Assembly (NCBI RefSeq): GCF_002111585.1 | Contig: NZ_LUTP01000003.1 | Location: 89,719 to 153,718 of the forward strand | Source of the DNA: Lonsdalea iberica | GTDB lineage: Bacteria; Pseudomonadota; Gammaproteobacteria; Enterobacterales; Enterobacteriaceae | Reading direction: 5' to 3' | Length of the DNA: 64,000 nucleotides | Shown here: positions 1 to 10,448 of the stretch, one piece after another | How positions within the stretch are numbered: the first letter of the stretch is position 1 | Layout: each line of letters starts with the position of its first letter | The notes under the pieces: model-generated | The model's database searches: none | Told to the model about the DNA's origin: nothing | The model's input: only the letters and a program-made list of their open reading frames with translations | Program-made: the position numbers and the translations under genes

Positions 1-98
1 CGGCGGGCGCGCAGGTCAATGACTGGAAAGGACAGCCGCTGTCTTATCTTCCTCGCGAATCGTTTCTCAATCCCGGATTTCGCGTTTCCCTGTATTAA
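1..98 (+). CDS. cysQ: 3'(2'),5'-bisphosphate nucleotidase CysQ, C-terminal end only
   Basis: Only the last 31 codons are inside the window; the reading frame starts at base 3 and stops with TAA at 96-98. The tail, with its [15 protein letters not shown] ending, matches the C-terminus of enterobacterial CysQ. CysQ hydrolyses 3'-phosphoadenosine 5'-phosphate, the by-product of PAPS reduction, so it belongs functionally with the cys genes at 41-51 kb. The following gene order (ytfK, ytfL, msrA, tamA, tamB, ytfP, ppa) is the one that follows cysQ in E. coli and supports the call. Confidence 0.85.
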   Translation, partial: AGAQVNDWKGQPLSYLPRESFLNPGFRVSLY

Positions 99-528
99 TC
101 TCGTCTAAGGGCTGTCCGGGCCGAAGTGCCTGGCCCGGAGCCCCACAATGGCTATTCACGCCCTCTCTCACATTAAGCGCGTTAAAGTTTTATGAGGATT
201 GTCCGAAACCTTTAAGCGCTGTCGTCATTTCGTCATAAAAAGACGATATAACACCGCACGGGATAAATGAGCCGGCTGAAATGGCGGAAGACGTCACTGG
301 CGAACGCTGCGCTGTATTACCCTGGAATTTGAAGGTTTATTCTGATTTATCAAATTTTGCGTTTTTCTGTTCCGTAAACTAATGTAAAAGCGATAAATAA
401 TGCTGGCTTATAGGGAACTTCCCATTAAATATCTACCCTAAATGTAGGATAAAGCTTGGTGCGTCATACACCCTGTACCGGGTTGGTGGCAGGAGACGCA
501 CTTCTGGAACAACGTAAGGAGAGGAAGT
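99..528. other. Intergenic region between cysQ and ytfK
   Basis: These 430 bases hold no convincing gene. A GC-rich stem-loop (stem TCCGGGCC/GGCCCGGA, about 114-138) just after cysQ could be its terminator but has no T-run. A Pho-box-like sequence with a spaced -10 lies at 219-252. The rest is AT-rich leader up to the ytfK ribosome binding site (AGGAGAGGAAG at 518-528). Confidence 0.6.
219..252 (+). promoter_or_regulatory. Candidate Pho box and -10 element upstream of ytfK
   Basis: CTGTCGT at 219-225, four bases, then TCGTCAT at 230-236 resembles two CTGTCAT half-sites of a PhoB box (6/7 and 5/7 matches). A TATAAC -10-like element starts at 247, ten bases after the box, which is the arrangement in PhoB-activated promoters. 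ytfK has been reported as a Pho regulon member in E. coli. The implied leader is about 270 bases, which is long, so other promoters may exist. Confidence 0.45.
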
Positions 529-735
529 ATGAGGATCTTCGAACGCTATAACCCTTTTAAAGTCGCCAAATACGTGAAGACCTTATTTCGTGGACGGTTG
601 TACATCAAAGGGGTCGGTGCTTTTGAGTTCGACTACGGCAAAATTTTATTGCCGAAAAAGAAAGACAAGCAGCATCTTGAAGTCATGTCTGAGGTCAACC
701 GTCAGGTCATGAAACTGCAGTCAGAGCTGGCTTAA
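529..735 (+). CDS. ytfK: DUF1107 protein YtfK, stringent-response modulator
   Basis: A 68-residue protein, the same length as E. coli YtfK, with the conserved blocks [20 protein letters not shown] and [12 protein letters not shown]. In E. coli YtfK binds SpoT and shifts it toward (p)ppGpp synthesis during phosphate or fatty acid starvation. The start is well placed behind AGGAGAGGAAG. It is a single-gene unit convergent with ytfL, with a shared terminator between them. The upstream Pho-like box fits phosphate-responsive control. Confidence 0.9.
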   Translation: MRIFERYNPFKVAKYVKTLFRGRLYIKGVGAFEFDYGKILLPKKKDKQHLEVMSEVNRQVMKLQSELA

Positions 736-887
736 CGCCGACTGCCACCCTCGCTATAAAATGCTGGAGACGACGGACTGGACTGTTGCGACACATGCAA
801 AGAATTGATGCGTGATGTGTAAAAAAGAACAGGTTCGGCTCTGCGCCGGTATGAGGGTGACCGGTACGCCACGCGGTTATCCAGCGT

Positions 888-916
888 CAAAAAAGGCCCT
901 TTACGGGCCTTTTTTA
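888..916. terminator. Bidirectional terminator between ytfK and ytfL
   Basis: AAAAAAGGCCC, a TTTAC loop, then GGGCCTTTTTT. The stem is flanked by A and T runs, so it can end transcription from both convergent genes. Confidence 0.85.
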
Positions 917-933
917 ATGAAGGAAAGACAGCC

Positions 934-2262
934 TTAAGGCTGCACGATGGTGACATCTGGACCAGCGCTACCGGCCGGTTTGTCTTCCAGTCGAGTGACC
1001 AGCAGCTGATCAATCTTGTAGCTGTCGATATCCACCACTTCGAACTTGTAGCCCGCGAAACGCACGAAATCGGTCCGCTTGGGAATTTTACGTAAAGTGT
1101 ACATCATGAAACCGCCGATGGTTTCGTAGTTGCCGGAGTGGGGGAAGTCGTCGATATTCAGCACGCGCATCACGTCGTCGATTGGCGTGCCGCCCTCAAT
1201 CAGCCAGGAGTTGGCATCACGGGCGACAATCTGCTCTTCCAACCCCTGTCCCACCAAGTCGCCCATGAGCGTTGTCATCACGTCGTTGAGGGTGATGATG
1301 CCGACCACCAGCGCATATTCATTCAGAATCACAGCGAAGTCTTCGCCCGCGGTCTTGAAGCTTTCCAGCGCCTCGGACAACGTTAGCGTATCCGGCACAA
1401 TCAGCGCCGGGCGAATTTGGACGCCGCTGGTCAGTTCGAGGCTTTGATTGCCCAGCACCCGGTTCAGCAGGTCTTTAGAGTCGACGTAGCCGACGATCTG
1501 ATCGATATGGCCGTCGCAAACCAGGAATTTGGAGTGCGGTTGCTGAGCGATTTTCTCCTTGATGCTTTCTTCGTTCGCATGCAGGTCGAAAAATACCACG
1601 CTTTCGCGCGAGGTCATGGAAGACGGGACGGTGCGGGATTCCAGCTCGAACACGTTTTCGATCAGTTCATGTTCCTGTTTGCGCAGCACGCCGGCCAGCG
1701 CGCCGGCTTCCACCACCGCGTAGATGTCGTCCGACGTAATGTCGTCCTTACGCACCATCGGCAGCTTCAGCATCCGGAAGATCATGTTCGCCAAACCATT
1801 AAACAGCCAGACCAGCGGCCGGAATATCAGCAGACAGAAGCGCATGGGGTTGATGATCCGAACGGCAACCGTTTCGGGGGCGATCATGCCTATGCGTTTC
1901 GGCGTCAAATCGCCAAGCAGGATAAACAGGCTGGTAACCAGCACAAAGGAGCAAATAAAGCTGACGCGCTCGGCCATCTCCGGCGACATCACATTTTCGA
2001 AAAGCATACTGAAGTAGGGGGAGAAGGCGGCATCGCCAACGACACCGGCGAGAATGGCGACGGCGTTGACGCCGATCTGAATCACGGTAAAGAAAATACC
2101 GGGCGTTTCCTGGAGCTTCATCACGCGCTCAGCGTTCTGGTTGCCCTCGTCGGCCATGAGTTTGAGCTTTATTTTGCGCGATGCAGCCAGGGAAATTTCA
2201 GATACGGAGAAAAACGCGCTAACGGCGATAAGAAAAATAATTAATAACAAACTGTTTAACAT
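934..2262 (-). CDS. paeA: CorC/HlyC-type transporter YtfL (PaeA), polyamine export
   Basis: A 442-residue membrane protein close to E. coli YtfL/PaeA, reported to export putrescine and cadaverine. It shows an N-terminal DUF21 (CNNM) membrane domain of about 190 residues, followed by two CBS domains (through about residue 345) and a C-terminal CorC/HlyC transporter-associated domain. The conserved linker RKQEHELIENVFELESRTVP is present. I start at the ATG at 2260-2262 (MLNSLLL), which matches the E. coli start; an in-frame ATG seven codons upstream would add MRQSEKT. It is transcribed alone, leftward, with about 230 bases to msrA behind it. Confidence 0.88.
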   Translation of the reverse strand: MLNSLLLIIFLIAVSAFFSVSEISLAASRKIKLKLMADEGNQNAERVMKLQETPGIFFTVIQIGVNAVAILAGVVGDAAFSPYFSMLFENVMSPEMAERVSFICSFVLVTSLFILLGDLTPKRIGMIAPETVAVRIINPMRFCLLIFRPLVWLFNGLANMIFRMLKLPMVRKDDITSDDIYAVVEAGALAGVLRKQEHELIENVFELESRTVPSSMTSRESVVFFDLHANEESIKEKIAQQPHSKFLVCDGHIDQIVGYVDSKDLLNRVLGNQSLELTSGVQIRPALIVPDTLTLSEALESFKTAGEDFAVILNEYALVVGIITLNDVMTTLMGDLVGQGLEEQIVARDANSWLIEGGTPIDDVMRVLNIDDFPHSGNYETIGGFMMYTLRKIPKRTDFVRFAGYKFEVVDIDSYKIDQLLVTRLEDKPAGSAGPDVTIVQP

Positions 2263-2453
2263 AGTTTTTTCGCTTTGCCTCAATAGACAGGGCGATCCTC
2301 AGGAAGGAAAATAATCATGAACCGACGGCAGGGAGCCGTGGACAAGGCCGGTTATCAGCCTCATGTCGGCGGCATTATAGCAGGAGCGCTTAAAGAACCG
2401 CCAGCACTGGCGTGCGGCGATCGGCGGGTCGCTAATACAGCGTGTCAACGAGG

Positions 2454-2484
2454 GAAAAATGCCGCCGGTTTTACGCGACGGCAT
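2454..2484 (-). terminator. Intrinsic terminator of msrA
   Basis: Read on the minus strand this is ATGCCGTCG, loop, CGGCGGCAT followed by TTTT; the 9-bp stem includes one G-T wobble. It begins about 10 bases beyond the msrA stop. Confidence 0.7.
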
Positions 2485-2493
2485 GCCGTGAAA

Positions 2494-3135
2494 TCAGCGT
2501 TGTGGCGGCAGACAAACGCCGATGCCGCCTAGCCCGCAATACCCTTCCGGATTTTTGTACAAATATTGCTGATGCTCATCTTCCGCATAGTAGAACGGTC
2601 CGGCCTCCGCGATTTCGGTGGAGACCGTTCGCTTATCGCCCGCGGCGGCCATCGCCTGCTGGAAGCGCTGCAGACTCTCATTCGCGGCCTGTTCCTGCTG
2701 TACCGTCAGTGTGTAGATCGCTGAACGGTACTGCGTGCCGACATCTCCCCCCTGACGCATCCCCTGAGCCGGATCGTGATTTTCCCAGAAGATGTGCAGC
2801 AGCTTCTCGTAGCTGATGATCGTCGGGTCGAACACCACCCGCACGACTTCCGCATGACCGGTTTTGCCGGTACAGACCTCCCGATAGGTCGGATTAGGCG
2901 TAAAACCACCGCTGTAGCCGGCCGCCGTGCTGTAAACGCCCGCCTGCTCCCAGAACAGGCGTTCTACGCCCCAGAAACAGCCCATGGCGAAAATAGCGAC
3001 GTCCATGCCCTCCGGGACATGCGTCATCGAGTGCTGATTGACCACATGAAGCCGGGCGACAGGCATCGGGGTTGACCGGCCTGGCAGCGCGTCGGCCTGG
3101 CTTATCGACTGCGTTTTATCAAAAAGTGAGACCAC
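2494..3135 (-). CDS. msrA: Peptide-methionine (S)-S-oxide reductase MsrA
   Basis: A 213-residue protein that repairs methionine-S-sulfoxide in proteins using thioredoxin. The active-site motif GCFWG is present with catalytic Cys53, and the C-terminal resolving cysteines lie in [10 protein letters not shown]. Length and the N-terminal extension SLFDK...ADALPGR match E. coli MsrA (212 residues). It is divergent from tamA; the 180-base gap between them must hold both promoters. Confidence 0.95.
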   Translation of the reverse strand: MVSLFDKTQSISQADALPGRSTPMPVARLHVVNQHSMTHVPEGMDVAIFAMGCFWGVERLFWEQAGVYSTAAGYSGGFTPNPTYREVCTGKTGHAEVVRVVFDPTIISYEKLLHIFWENHDPAQGMRQGGDVGTQYRSAIYTLTVQQEQAANESLQRFQQAMAAAGDKRTVSTEIAEAGPFYYAEDEHQQYLYKNPEGYCGLGGIGVCLPPQR

Positions 3136-3315
3136 GTTGAGCTCCCATTTGCTGATTGGATCATCGTTATCGGTTAGGGTTCCGGTATCTGCCGGGCAGG
3201 ATAAAAGGGTGTGCGAGCAACTTTCCCCTTGTATACACTATATTTTAGGCTTTACCGGCTAATATCTATGGCTAAAGAGAAATAATTTAATTCAATCGGG
3301 TGATCAGGGAGCGCA

Positions 3316-5105
3316 GTGGCGATTTTTACATTGAAGAGGAATTTTTATCGCACTGGCGGCATCCGCCTGTGTCGTGTGTTAGGTCTGTGCGGATTGATGC
3401 TGGCAAGTGCTTCTGTCGGTGCCGCTTCCAACGTTCGTTTGCAGGTTACGGGGCTGACGGGAGAACTGCAAAAGAACGTGCGGGCGCAGCTGTCTACCAT
3501 TACCGCTGACGAAGTCAGCGCCGATGGACGCTTCCGCTCACGCGTCAACAATGCCATCCGGCAAGGGTTGCGGGCGCTTGGTTATTACGATCCTGAAATC
3601 GACTTTCAGTTCTTACCGGCGGTCAGCGGCGGCCGACCGGTGCTGATGGTCAAAGTCTCGCCGGGAGAGCCGGTAAAAATCGCCGGTGTGGACGTCGATA
3701 TAGAAGGACATGCCCATGATGACGAGGATTTCCTGAAGCTGCGGAAAGAAAAGACGCCGGCGATAGGCATGGTCCTCAATCACGGCGATTATGACGATTT
3801 CAAAAGCGATCTGAATACCCTGGCCGTCAGTAAAGGCTACTTCGACGCACACTTTCTCAAAAGCCAGCTAGGGGTGATGGACTCGACCCATCAGCCTTCT
3901 GGGACATCGACTACGACAGCGGCGAGCGCTACCGCTTCGGCGCACTGAGCATTGAAGGCTCGCAGATCCGGGAAGAGTATGTCCGCGCGCTGCTGCCTTT
4001 CCATGAAGGCGATTACTACACCTCTGAGCAGCTGGGCGAATTCAACCGCCGACTCTCGGCCACCGGATGGTTTAACTCCGTGGTGGTTTCCCCCGATCTG
4101 CAACGGGGAAGAGAAAAGACAAATAAAGAGCTGCCGATGGAGGCGGTGCTATCTCCACGTACCCATAACACGGTGGAAACCGGGGTCGGCTACGCCACAG
4201 ACGTCGGTCCGCGCCTGAAAACCACCTGGAACAAACCCTGGGTCAACTCCAGCGGCCACAGTCTGCAAAGCAGTTTCAGCGTTTCTGCACCGGAGCAGCA
4301 GCTCGATCTAAGCTATAAAATCCCGCTACTCGCCAATCCTCTGGAGCAGTATTACCTGCTGCAAGGCGGCTTCAAGCGTGAAGATCTCAATGATACCAAG
4401 GCGGACTCCACTACCCTGAACGTGGCCCGTTATTGGAACTATTCAAGCGGCTGGCAGCGGTCGGTCAACCTGCGCTGGAGTCTGGATCACTTTACTCAGG
4501 GGTCGGTGACTGACACAACGATGCTGCTCTACCCCGGTTTCAATGTGAACCGCACCCGTCAGCGGGGCGGGTTGATGCCGACGTGGGGAGATTCGCAAAG
4601 CTACTCCATCGATGTGTCCAATACTGCCTGGGGATCCGATATCGATTTCTCCGTCTTCCAGGCGCAGAACGTCTGGATCCGTACCTTGGAAGAAAAACAC
4701 CGGTTCGTCGTGCGCGGCAATCTGGGCTGGATTGAAACCGGCAGCTTCTCCCGCGTGCCGCCGTCCCTGCGTTTCTTTGCCGGTGGCGATCGCAGCATTC
4801 GTGGCTACAAATACAAATCTATCTCCCCCCGCGACGGCGACGACAAGTTGACCGGGGCCGCCCGTCTCGCGACGGGCTCGCTCGAATACCAATACAACGT
4901 TACCGGCAAATGGTGGGGCGCGGCGTTTATCGACAGCGGTGAGGCGGTTAACGACTTCAAACAGAGCAACTTTAAAACCGGGGCGGGGGTTGGCGTTCGC
5001 TGGGCTTCCCCTGTCGGGCCAATCAAGCTGGATATCGCACGGCCTATCGGCGATCCGGAAAAACACGGTTTACAGTTCTACATCGGTTTGGGGCCGGAAT
5101 TATGA
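3316..5105 (+). pseudogene. tamA: Translocation and assembly module subunit TamA, broken by a one-base deletion
   Basis: Outer-membrane Omp85-family partner of TamB. The N-terminal half (signal peptide, three POTRA domains) reads from a GTG at 3316 behind GGGAG and runs out of frame at 3948. The homologous sequence continues in a second frame from about 3897 to the stop at 5103-5105, covering the end of POTRA3 and the 16-strand barrel, including [13 protein letters not shown]. The switch lies in CATCAGCCTTCTGG, where family members read CAT CAG GCC TTC TGG (HQAFW), so one G is missing near 3894. Repaired, the product is about 596 residues versus 577 in E. coli. The stop overlaps the tamB start (ATGA). 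Both halves look intact, so a sequencing error is likely. Confidence 0.88.
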
Positions 5106-8100
5106 GTAAGTTGAAAAAAATCGGGATCGGCCTCATTGCCGTATTACTTGCGCTGATCGTGGCGCTGACGCTGCTGGTGACGACGACGCCAGGGCTGCAT
5201 TTCATGCTGAACTCGGCTACGCGCTGGGTGCCGGGATTAGCCATAGGGAAAGTGGACGGCGGCTGGCGCGACCTGACGTTACAGGACTTCAGCTATCAGA
5301 TGCCGGGCGTGACGGTGAAGGCGACCCGTCTGCATTTGGCTCTGACGCCGAGCTGTCTGTGGCACAGTAAGCTGTGTATCAACGACCTGTCATTACAGGG
5401 GCTGGACGTGGTGGTGGACACAAAAGCCATGCCGCCCGCAGCTCAGGAGACGACGACCGCCAGCGAACCGACCACGGAGATCTCCACTCCGCTGACGCTC
5501 GACCTGCAACATTTCAGCCTGCAAAACACCCGCGTGACGGTGGACGATATCGCCATGTCGCTGGCGGAGTTTCAGACCGGTATGTTTTGGCAGGGGCGGT
5601 CGCTGACGTTACAGCCGACCCGCATCGCCTCTTTACTGGTCGCGTTGCCTAAAACCCCTGCGGGACTGGTCGTCAAAGACGACGTGACGGCGGGCGACGT
5701 CGCGCAGACGCTGCCGCAGGTCGCGAAAGCGTCTCAGGATAAGGGCGCCAAGGACGCGGCGAAGGAGAAAACGCCGGCTGAACCGCCGTTAGGCGAACGG
5801 TTGCAGGCGATATTCGCCAAACCGCTGCTGAATGACATGCCGGCCATCACTCTGCCGCTGGACGTTACTATCGCCGATATCACCGGCGAGCAGCTGCGTG
5901 TCACCGGCGATCAGGATGTGACGATCAACCGACTGCAACTCCAGGCCTCGACGCTGAAACAGGCGGTGACGCTACAGCGGTTCAGCGTGCAGTCCCCGCA
6001 GGGATCGCTGTTCGCAAACGGCGCGGCGACGCTCAATGGCGACTGGCCGGTGACGTTTAACGCCAATGGCGCGCTCAATATCGACCCGTTGAAGGGAGAG
6101 CGCCTGAAGCTCACCGTTGACGGCGCTTTGCGACAGCAACTGAAGCTGGCGATGAATCTCTCCGGTCCGCAACGCGCGCAGCTGAATATCGACACGGCGC
6201 TGGCCGAGCAGGGGCTGCCGCTGACGCTGAAGCTGCAAAGTTCCCAACTGCGCTGGCCGATGACCGGCACCGCGCAGTATCAAATGAACAATCTGCTGGT
6301 GAATTTCGGCGGCAAAGCGACGGACTATGCGCTCAACGTGAAGGGCGATATCCGCGGCAGCGCCGTTCCGCCCGCTTCGTTGCGGGTCGAAGGGAAGGGT
6401 GACTTACAGCAGTTCGAACTGGCGCACCTGCGTCTCGACGCGTTCAAAGGCTACAGCGATATCACCGCGAAAGTCGATTGGCGCGATGCCATCAACTGGA
6501 GCAGCGCGTTGACCATTAGCGGGATCAATACGGGCCGACAGTGGCCCGACTGGCCGGTGCGTCTCAACGGCATCATCAAGGCTAATGGGAAAGTGGTGTC
6601 CGGCAGCGATTGGCAGGTACAGGTGCCTCAGTTGCAGATGGACGGCAGCATCCGCGAGAACAAGCTGACGGCGAAAGGTTCGCTGAGCGGGAATGCGGCA
6701 GGGCAGTGGAACGTGCCCGGGCTAAATCTGGCGCTCGGCCGCAACCAGATCGATGTTAAGGGAAAGCTGGACGACCGCTGGCAGCTGTTGGCCGATATCA
6801 ACGCGCCGGAGCTCAATGGCATGCTGCCCGGTCTGGGCGGGCATATCCTCGGAAATCTTCGCCTGGACGGCCGTCGGGACGCGCCTCAGGTGCACGCCGA
6901 CTTAACGGCTTCTGCGCTGCGCTGGCAGGATCTGCGGATCCAGCGTATCGATCTGAAAAGCGATGTCCGCACGGACCAGCAGATCCAAGGGACGCTGGCG
7001 CTGAAGGTGGCCCAGCTCACGCAAGGTTCGTTGAAGGTGAGCTCGGTCGATCTGGAAGCGGGCGGCAATGAAATCAAACATCAACTTCAGCTCACGGTGA
7101 AAGGCGAGCCGGTTTCCGGCCAGCTTGCGCTGAACGGCAGCTTCGACCGCGCTCAGGAACGCTGGCGCGGGACGCTGAACAATACCCGTTTTGACACGCC
7201 GGTCGGCGAGTGGCGGCTGACGCAAGCCATGTCGCTGGACTATCTGGCGGCGGCGCAGAAAATCACCGTCGGCACCCACTGCTGGGTCAATCCGCATGCG
7301 GAAGTGTGCGTGCCGAAGCCGATTGAGGCCGGCCCCAGCGGACAGGCCAGCGTGCGGCTTAATCGCTTCGATCTGGCGATGCTTGAGCCTTTCCTGAGTG
7401 AAGATACGGTGCTGACCGGGCGGTTCTCCGGCGATGCCGACGTCAGCTGGCAGGCAAACGGCGGACTGCCGCAGGCCAAGGTCACGCTGAACGGCGACGG
7501 TGTGAGCGTGCGTCAACAGATGCAGGGGGGCGCGCTGCCGGTGGTGTTTGACACGCTGACGCTGAATGCCGGCCTTGACCGTGGTCAGGCCAAAATCGGC
7601 TGGCGGATGGCGATTCGCGGCAATGGCCGTCTGAACGGGGACGTGCTGATTAGCGACCCGCAGCAGCGGCGCAACCTGAGCGGTACGGTCACCATCGATA
7701 CGCTGTCGCTGGACATGCTCAACCCAGCTTTGCAGCAAGGCGAGAAGGCTGCCGGTATTGTGAACGCCAATCTGCGACTGGGCGGCAGCGTCGAACGTCC
7801 GCAGCTCTTCGGTCAGATGGTGTTGGAAAAACTGGATATTGACGGCAACTGGATGCCGGTCGACCTGAAGAATGGCCGCCTTGCGGTGTACTTCAACGGG
7901 ATGTCCTCCACGCTGCAAGGGTTCCTCAAGACCACACAGGGACAGGTCAACCTGGCCGGGGGCGCCGACTGGTCGCAGCCCGATGCCTGGCGCGCGCGCG
8001 TTGCCGTGAAAGGCGATCGCATGCGGGTGACGGTGCCGCCGATGGTGCGTCTGGATGTGTCGCCCGATATCGTTTTCGAAGCCACGCCTCAGCTGCTGGC

Positions 8101-8944
8101 GCTGAACGGGTCGGTGAACATTCCGTGGGCGCGCATCGTTGTGCATGATCTACCGGCCAGTTCGGTCAGCGTCTCGTCCGATGAGGTAATGCTGAATGAA
8201 GAAGGGAAACCGACGCAGCAGAAATCGACCTCGATTCCGATTAACAGCAATCTGACTATCCACATCGGGGACGACGTCAAACTCGACGCCTACGGTCTGA
8301 AAGCCAATCTGGCGGGGGATTTGAAAGTGGCGCAGGATGAGCGTGGTTTGGGCCTTAATGGTCAAATCAATATTCCCAGCGGACGATTCAAAGCGTATGG
8401 TCAGGATCTGCAGGTTCGCAAAGGTCAGCTGCTATTTGCGGGGCCGCCGGGACAGCCGATGCTAAATATCGAGGCGATTCGTAACCCCGACAACACGGAA
8501 GATGATGTCACGGTGGGGATTCGCGTCACCGGCTCCGCGTCGGCGCCCAAGCTGGAGGTCTTCTCCGATCCGACTCTGTCGCAGCAGGAAGCATTGTCCT
8601 ATCTGCTACGCGGTCAGGGGCTGGATAGCAGCGGAACCGATAGCTCAATGATGACCTCCGCACTGATCGGTCTGGGGGTTGCGCAGACAGGTCAAGTTGT
8701 GGGTAAAATCGGCGAGGCTTTTGGCGTAAGCAATTTAGCTCTGGACACACAGGGCGCTGGCGATAGTTCCCAAGTCGTCGTCAGCGGTTACGTCGCGCCG
8801 GGCCTGCAAGTCAAATATGGCGTGGGTATATTTGATTCACTGGCAACGTTAACGCTGCGTTATCGTTTAATGCCGAAACTATATCTGGAGGCGGTGTCTG
8901 GCGTCAGTCAGGCATTAGATGTGCTCTATCAGTTCGAGTTTTAG
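5102..8944 (+). CDS. tamB: Inner-membrane-anchored TamB, envelope bridge protein
   Basis: A 1280-residue AsmA/TamB-type protein. One N-terminal membrane anchor (about residues 7-28) is followed by a very long beta-rich, AsmA-like periplasmic region and the C-terminal DUF490 (TamB) domain, from about residue 930 to the end, closing with the conserved DVLYQFEF. With TamA it spans the periplasm; proposed roles are assembly of some outer-membrane proteins and, with YhdP and YdbH, phospholipid transport to the outer membrane. The length is close to E. coli TamB (1259). Its ATG overlaps the tamA stop by four bases, showing translational coupling. Confidence 0.95.
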   Translation: MSKLKKIGIGLIAVLLALIVALTLLVTTTPGLHFMLNSATRWVPGLAIGKVDGGWRDLTLQDFSYQMPGVTVKATRLHLALTPSCLWHSKLCINDLSLQGLDVVVDTKAMPPAAQETTTASEPTTEISTPLTLDLQHFSLQNTRVTVDDIAMSLAEFQTGMFWQGRSLTLQPTRIASLLVALPKTPAGLVVKDDVTAGDVAQTLPQVAKASQDKGAKDAAKEKTPAEPPLGERLQAIFAKPLLNDMPAITLPLDVTIADITGEQLRVTGDQDVTINRLQLQASTLKQAVTLQRFSVQSPQGSLFANGAATLNGDWPVTFNANGALNIDPLKGERLKLTVDGALRQQLKLAMNLSGPQRAQLNIDTALAEQGLPLTLKLQSSQLRWPMTGTAQYQMNNLLVNFGGKATDYALNVKGDIRGSAVPPASLRVEGKGDLQQFELAHLRLDAFKGYSDITAKVDWRDAINWSSALTISGINTGRQWPDWPVRLNGIIKANGKVVSGSDWQVQVPQLQMDGSIRENKLTAKGSLSGNAAGQWNVPGLNLALGRNQIDVKGKLDDRWQLLADINAPELNGMLPGLGGHILGNLRLDGRRDAPQVHADLTASALRWQDLRIQRIDLKSDVRTDQQIQGTLALKVAQLTQGSLKVSSVDLEAGGNEIKHQLQLTVKGEPVSGQLALNGSFDRAQERWRGTLNNTRFDTPVGEWRLTQAMSLDYLAAAQKITVGTHCWVNPHAEVCVPKPIEAGPSGQASVRLNRFDLAMLEPFLSEDTVLTGRFSGDADVSWQANGGLPQAKVTLNGDGVSVRQQMQGGALPVVFDTLTLNAGLDRGQAKIGWRMAIRGNGRLNGDVLISDPQQRRNLSGTVTIDTLSLDMLNPALQQGEKAAGIVNANLRLGGSVERPQLFGQMVLEKLDIDGNWMPVDLKNGRLAVYFNGMSSTLQGFLKTTQGQVNLAGGADWSQPDAWRARVAVKGDRMRVTVPPMVRLDVSPDIVFEATPQLLALNGSVNIPWARIVVHDLPASSVSVSSDEVMLNEEGKPTQQKSTSIPINSNLTIHIGDDVKLDAYGLKANLAGDLKVAQDERGLGLNGQINIPSGRFKAYGQDLQVRKGQLLFAGPPGQPMLNIEAIRNPDNTEDDVTVGIRVTGSASAPKLEVFSDPTLSQQEALSYLLRGQGLDSSGTDSSMMTSALIGLGVAQTGQVVGKIGEAFGVSNLALDTQGAGDSSQVVVSGYVAPGLQVKYGVGIFDSLATLTLRYRLMPKLYLEAVSGVSQALDVLYQFEF

Positions 8945-8946
8945 CG

Positions 8947-9294
8947 ATGCGAATTATTGTGTATGGCAGTTTACGACGCAAACAGGGAAATAGTCATTGG
9001 ATGACCAATGCACAATGGTTAGGCGACCACCAGCTTGAAGGTTATGAGCTGTATGATTTGGGTCACTATCCGGCGGCAGTGGCGGGTGAGGGGGCGGTAT
9101 ACGGCGAAGTCTATCGCATAAGTTCCTCCATCCTGACCGAGTTGGATGCTTTAAAACGAGACGGGGGCGAATATCAACGCAAGCTGATATTTACCCCTTA
9201 CGGTAGCGCTTGGATCTATCTTTATCAGCGCTCCGTGATGGGGCTGCGGCGCATCAGTAGCGGCGACTGGTCTAAACGCGACGACGACGCGTAA
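8947..9294 (+). CDS. ytfP: Gamma-glutamylcyclotransferase-fold protein YtfP
   Basis: A 115-residue member of the GGCT/AIG2-like family with the N-terminal YGSLR loop and a conserved Glu in ITELDALKRDGGEYQRK. It follows the tamB stop after two bases and so belongs to the tamAB operon, as in E. coli. The family fold suggests a gamma-glutamylamine or peptide cyclotransferase, but the substrate of YtfP is unknown. Confidence 0.88.
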   Translation: MRIIVYGSLRRKQGNSHWMTNAQWLGDHQLEGYELYDLGHYPAAVAGEGAVYGEVYRISSSILTELDALKRDGGEYQRKLIFTPYGSAWIYLYQRSVMGLRRISSGDWSKRDDDA

Positions 9295-9397
9295 CTGCCT
9301 TTCATCGTTCTGCTACCCCGACACGCGGCGCTTTGCTCATGACGGGGCAGGGCAGGCGTAAAAACCGGGAAATCGTTTTTCATTCTGCTTCAGTAAC

Positions 9398-9429
9398 TAA
9401 AAAACACCGCCAGTTGCGGTGTTTTTTTA
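9398..9429 (+). terminator. Terminator of tamAB-ytfP
   Basis: AAACACCGC, CAGTT loop, GCGGTGTTT followed by a T-run, preceded by an A-run, so it may work in both directions. Confidence 0.85.
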
Positions 9430-9536
9430 TGCCTGTCGCTAGGGAATGCCTCTCCCATCAATTACCCCTTCTTACCGCCAATGCGCGCGATCGCGAAAAG
9501 GGGCCGGGGGAGAACAACGGGCAGGCGTTCAAACGA

Positions 9537-9571
9537 CAAGGGGGCTGAGACATTAAGCCTCAGCCCCCTTG
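9537..9571 (-). terminator. Terminator of ppa
   Basis: A perfect 13-bp stem (CAAGGGGGCTGAG with CTCAGCCCCCTTG) around a nine-base loop, 57 bases beyond the ppa stop. On the minus strand it runs into TTGTCGTTT. Confidence 0.75.
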
Positions 9572-9627
9572 CAGAGACAGGTCATGCGCTGCCGGGAACG
9601 TCTTCCCGCTGCGCTTTCACTGCGGGA

Positions 9628-10158
9628 TTACTTGTTTTTGGCGCGTTCGAACGAAGCAACGATTTCCGCTTTTGCGGCTTCAGCGTTGTCCCAGCCTTCC
9701 ACTTTCACCCACTTGCCTTTTTCCAGATCTTTGTAGTGCTCAAAGAAATGGCCGATCTGCGCACGGAGCAGTTCAGGCAGATCGTTCACATCCTGAATGT
9801 GCTCGTACTCTTTGCTCAGTTTGCTGTGCGGTACGGCAACGACCTTGGCATCTTCACCGGATTCGTCGGTCATTTTCAGTACGCCGACCGGACGGCAACG
9901 GATCACTGAGCCTGGCTGCAGCGGATATGGGGTTGGAACCAGTACATCGACCGGATCGCCGTCCAGCGACAGAGTGTGGTTGATGTAACCGTAGTTGCAC
10001 GGGTAGAACATCGCTGTAGACATAAAGCGGTCGACAAACAGCGCGCCGGTTTCTTTGTCTACTTCATATTTAATGGGATCGGAATTCGCGGGAATTTCGA
10101 TGACTACATAAATATCTTCCGGAAGCGATTTGCCTGCCGGCACCGTATTCAAGCTCAT
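9628..10158 (-). CDS. ppa: Inorganic pyrophosphatase
   Basis: A 176-residue family I pyrophosphatase, the same length as in E. coli. It hydrolyses pyrophosphate and so pulls biosynthetic reactions, including sulfate adenylylation by CysDN, forward. The metal-binding block [19 protein letters not shown] and the substrate region [12 protein letters not shown] are intact. I start at the ATG at 10156-10158 ([10 protein letters not shown]) behind AAGGAAAC; the longer frame adds seven residues not found in the family. Confidence 0.96.
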   Translation of the reverse strand: MSLNTVPAGKSLPEDIYVVIEIPANSDPIKYEVDKETGALFVDRFMSTAMFYPCNYGYINHTLSLDGDPVDVLVPTPYPLQPGSVIRCRPVGVLKMTDESGEDAKVVAVPHSKLSKEYEHIQDVNDLPELLRAQIGHFFEHYKDLEKGKWVKVEGWDNAEAAKAEIVASFERAKNK

Positions 10159-10351
10159 GTCGGTTTCCTTCTCTTTCAAACCAGAAATGGAGTGGCGGTC
10201 ATTATAGCCAACTCGTCGTGAAAGTCGCGGTTTTTAGCAGTACGGACGCCGGTTCGGCGTGCCGCAGGGCTAGGGCTGCTTCAGCCGGGGGCTTACGTCA
10301 TTGAGGGGTCACTAGCAAGCTAATCATAACCAATATAATAATTAATTTAAT

Positions 10352-10378
10352 TGAAGAGTCAGGGTGATGATCCGATAA
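10352..10378 (+). promoter_or_regulatory. Candidate sigma-28 (FliA) promoter for the chemoreceptor
   Basis: TGAA at 10352-10355, fifteen bases, then TCCGATAA at 10371-10378. The consensus is TAAA-N15-GCCGATAA, so the match is 3/4 and 7/8 with correct spacing. It lies 70 bases before the chemoreceptor start. Confidence 0.55.
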
Positions 10379-10448
10379 GAAGGGGGCTTCTTTAATGAGA
10401 TTTATCTATTTTTCACGGCTTTTTCATTAAGTTAAGAGGGATTTTGGG

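Larger units (their letters stand above)
9295..9627. other. Convergent gap between ytfP and ppa
   Basis: These 333 bases contain a ytfP terminator (9398-9429) and a ppa terminator (9537-9571). The open reading frames here are short and unlike any family I recognise; the toxin-antitoxin pair chpS-chpB found near ppa in E. coli is absent. Confidence 0.6.

Noticed and set aside
115..139. GC-rich hairpin after cysQ as a definite terminator
   Set aside because: The stem is good but no T-run follows, so I mention it only within the intergenic entry.
1417..2244. 275-codon plus-strand frame opposite ytfL
   Set aside because: Shadow of the conserved ytfL gene; composition is typical of an antisense frame.
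3870..3960. Programmed ribosomal frameshifting as an explanation for the tamA split
   Set aside because: No slippery sequence or downstream pseudoknot is evident, family members do not use it, and three other genes here show the same kind of single missing base.
6902..8146. Long open frame on the minus strand inside tamB
   Set aside because: It is antisense to a strongly conserved gene, has His/Arg/Gln-rich composition typical of GC-rich shadow frames, and has no recognisable domain.
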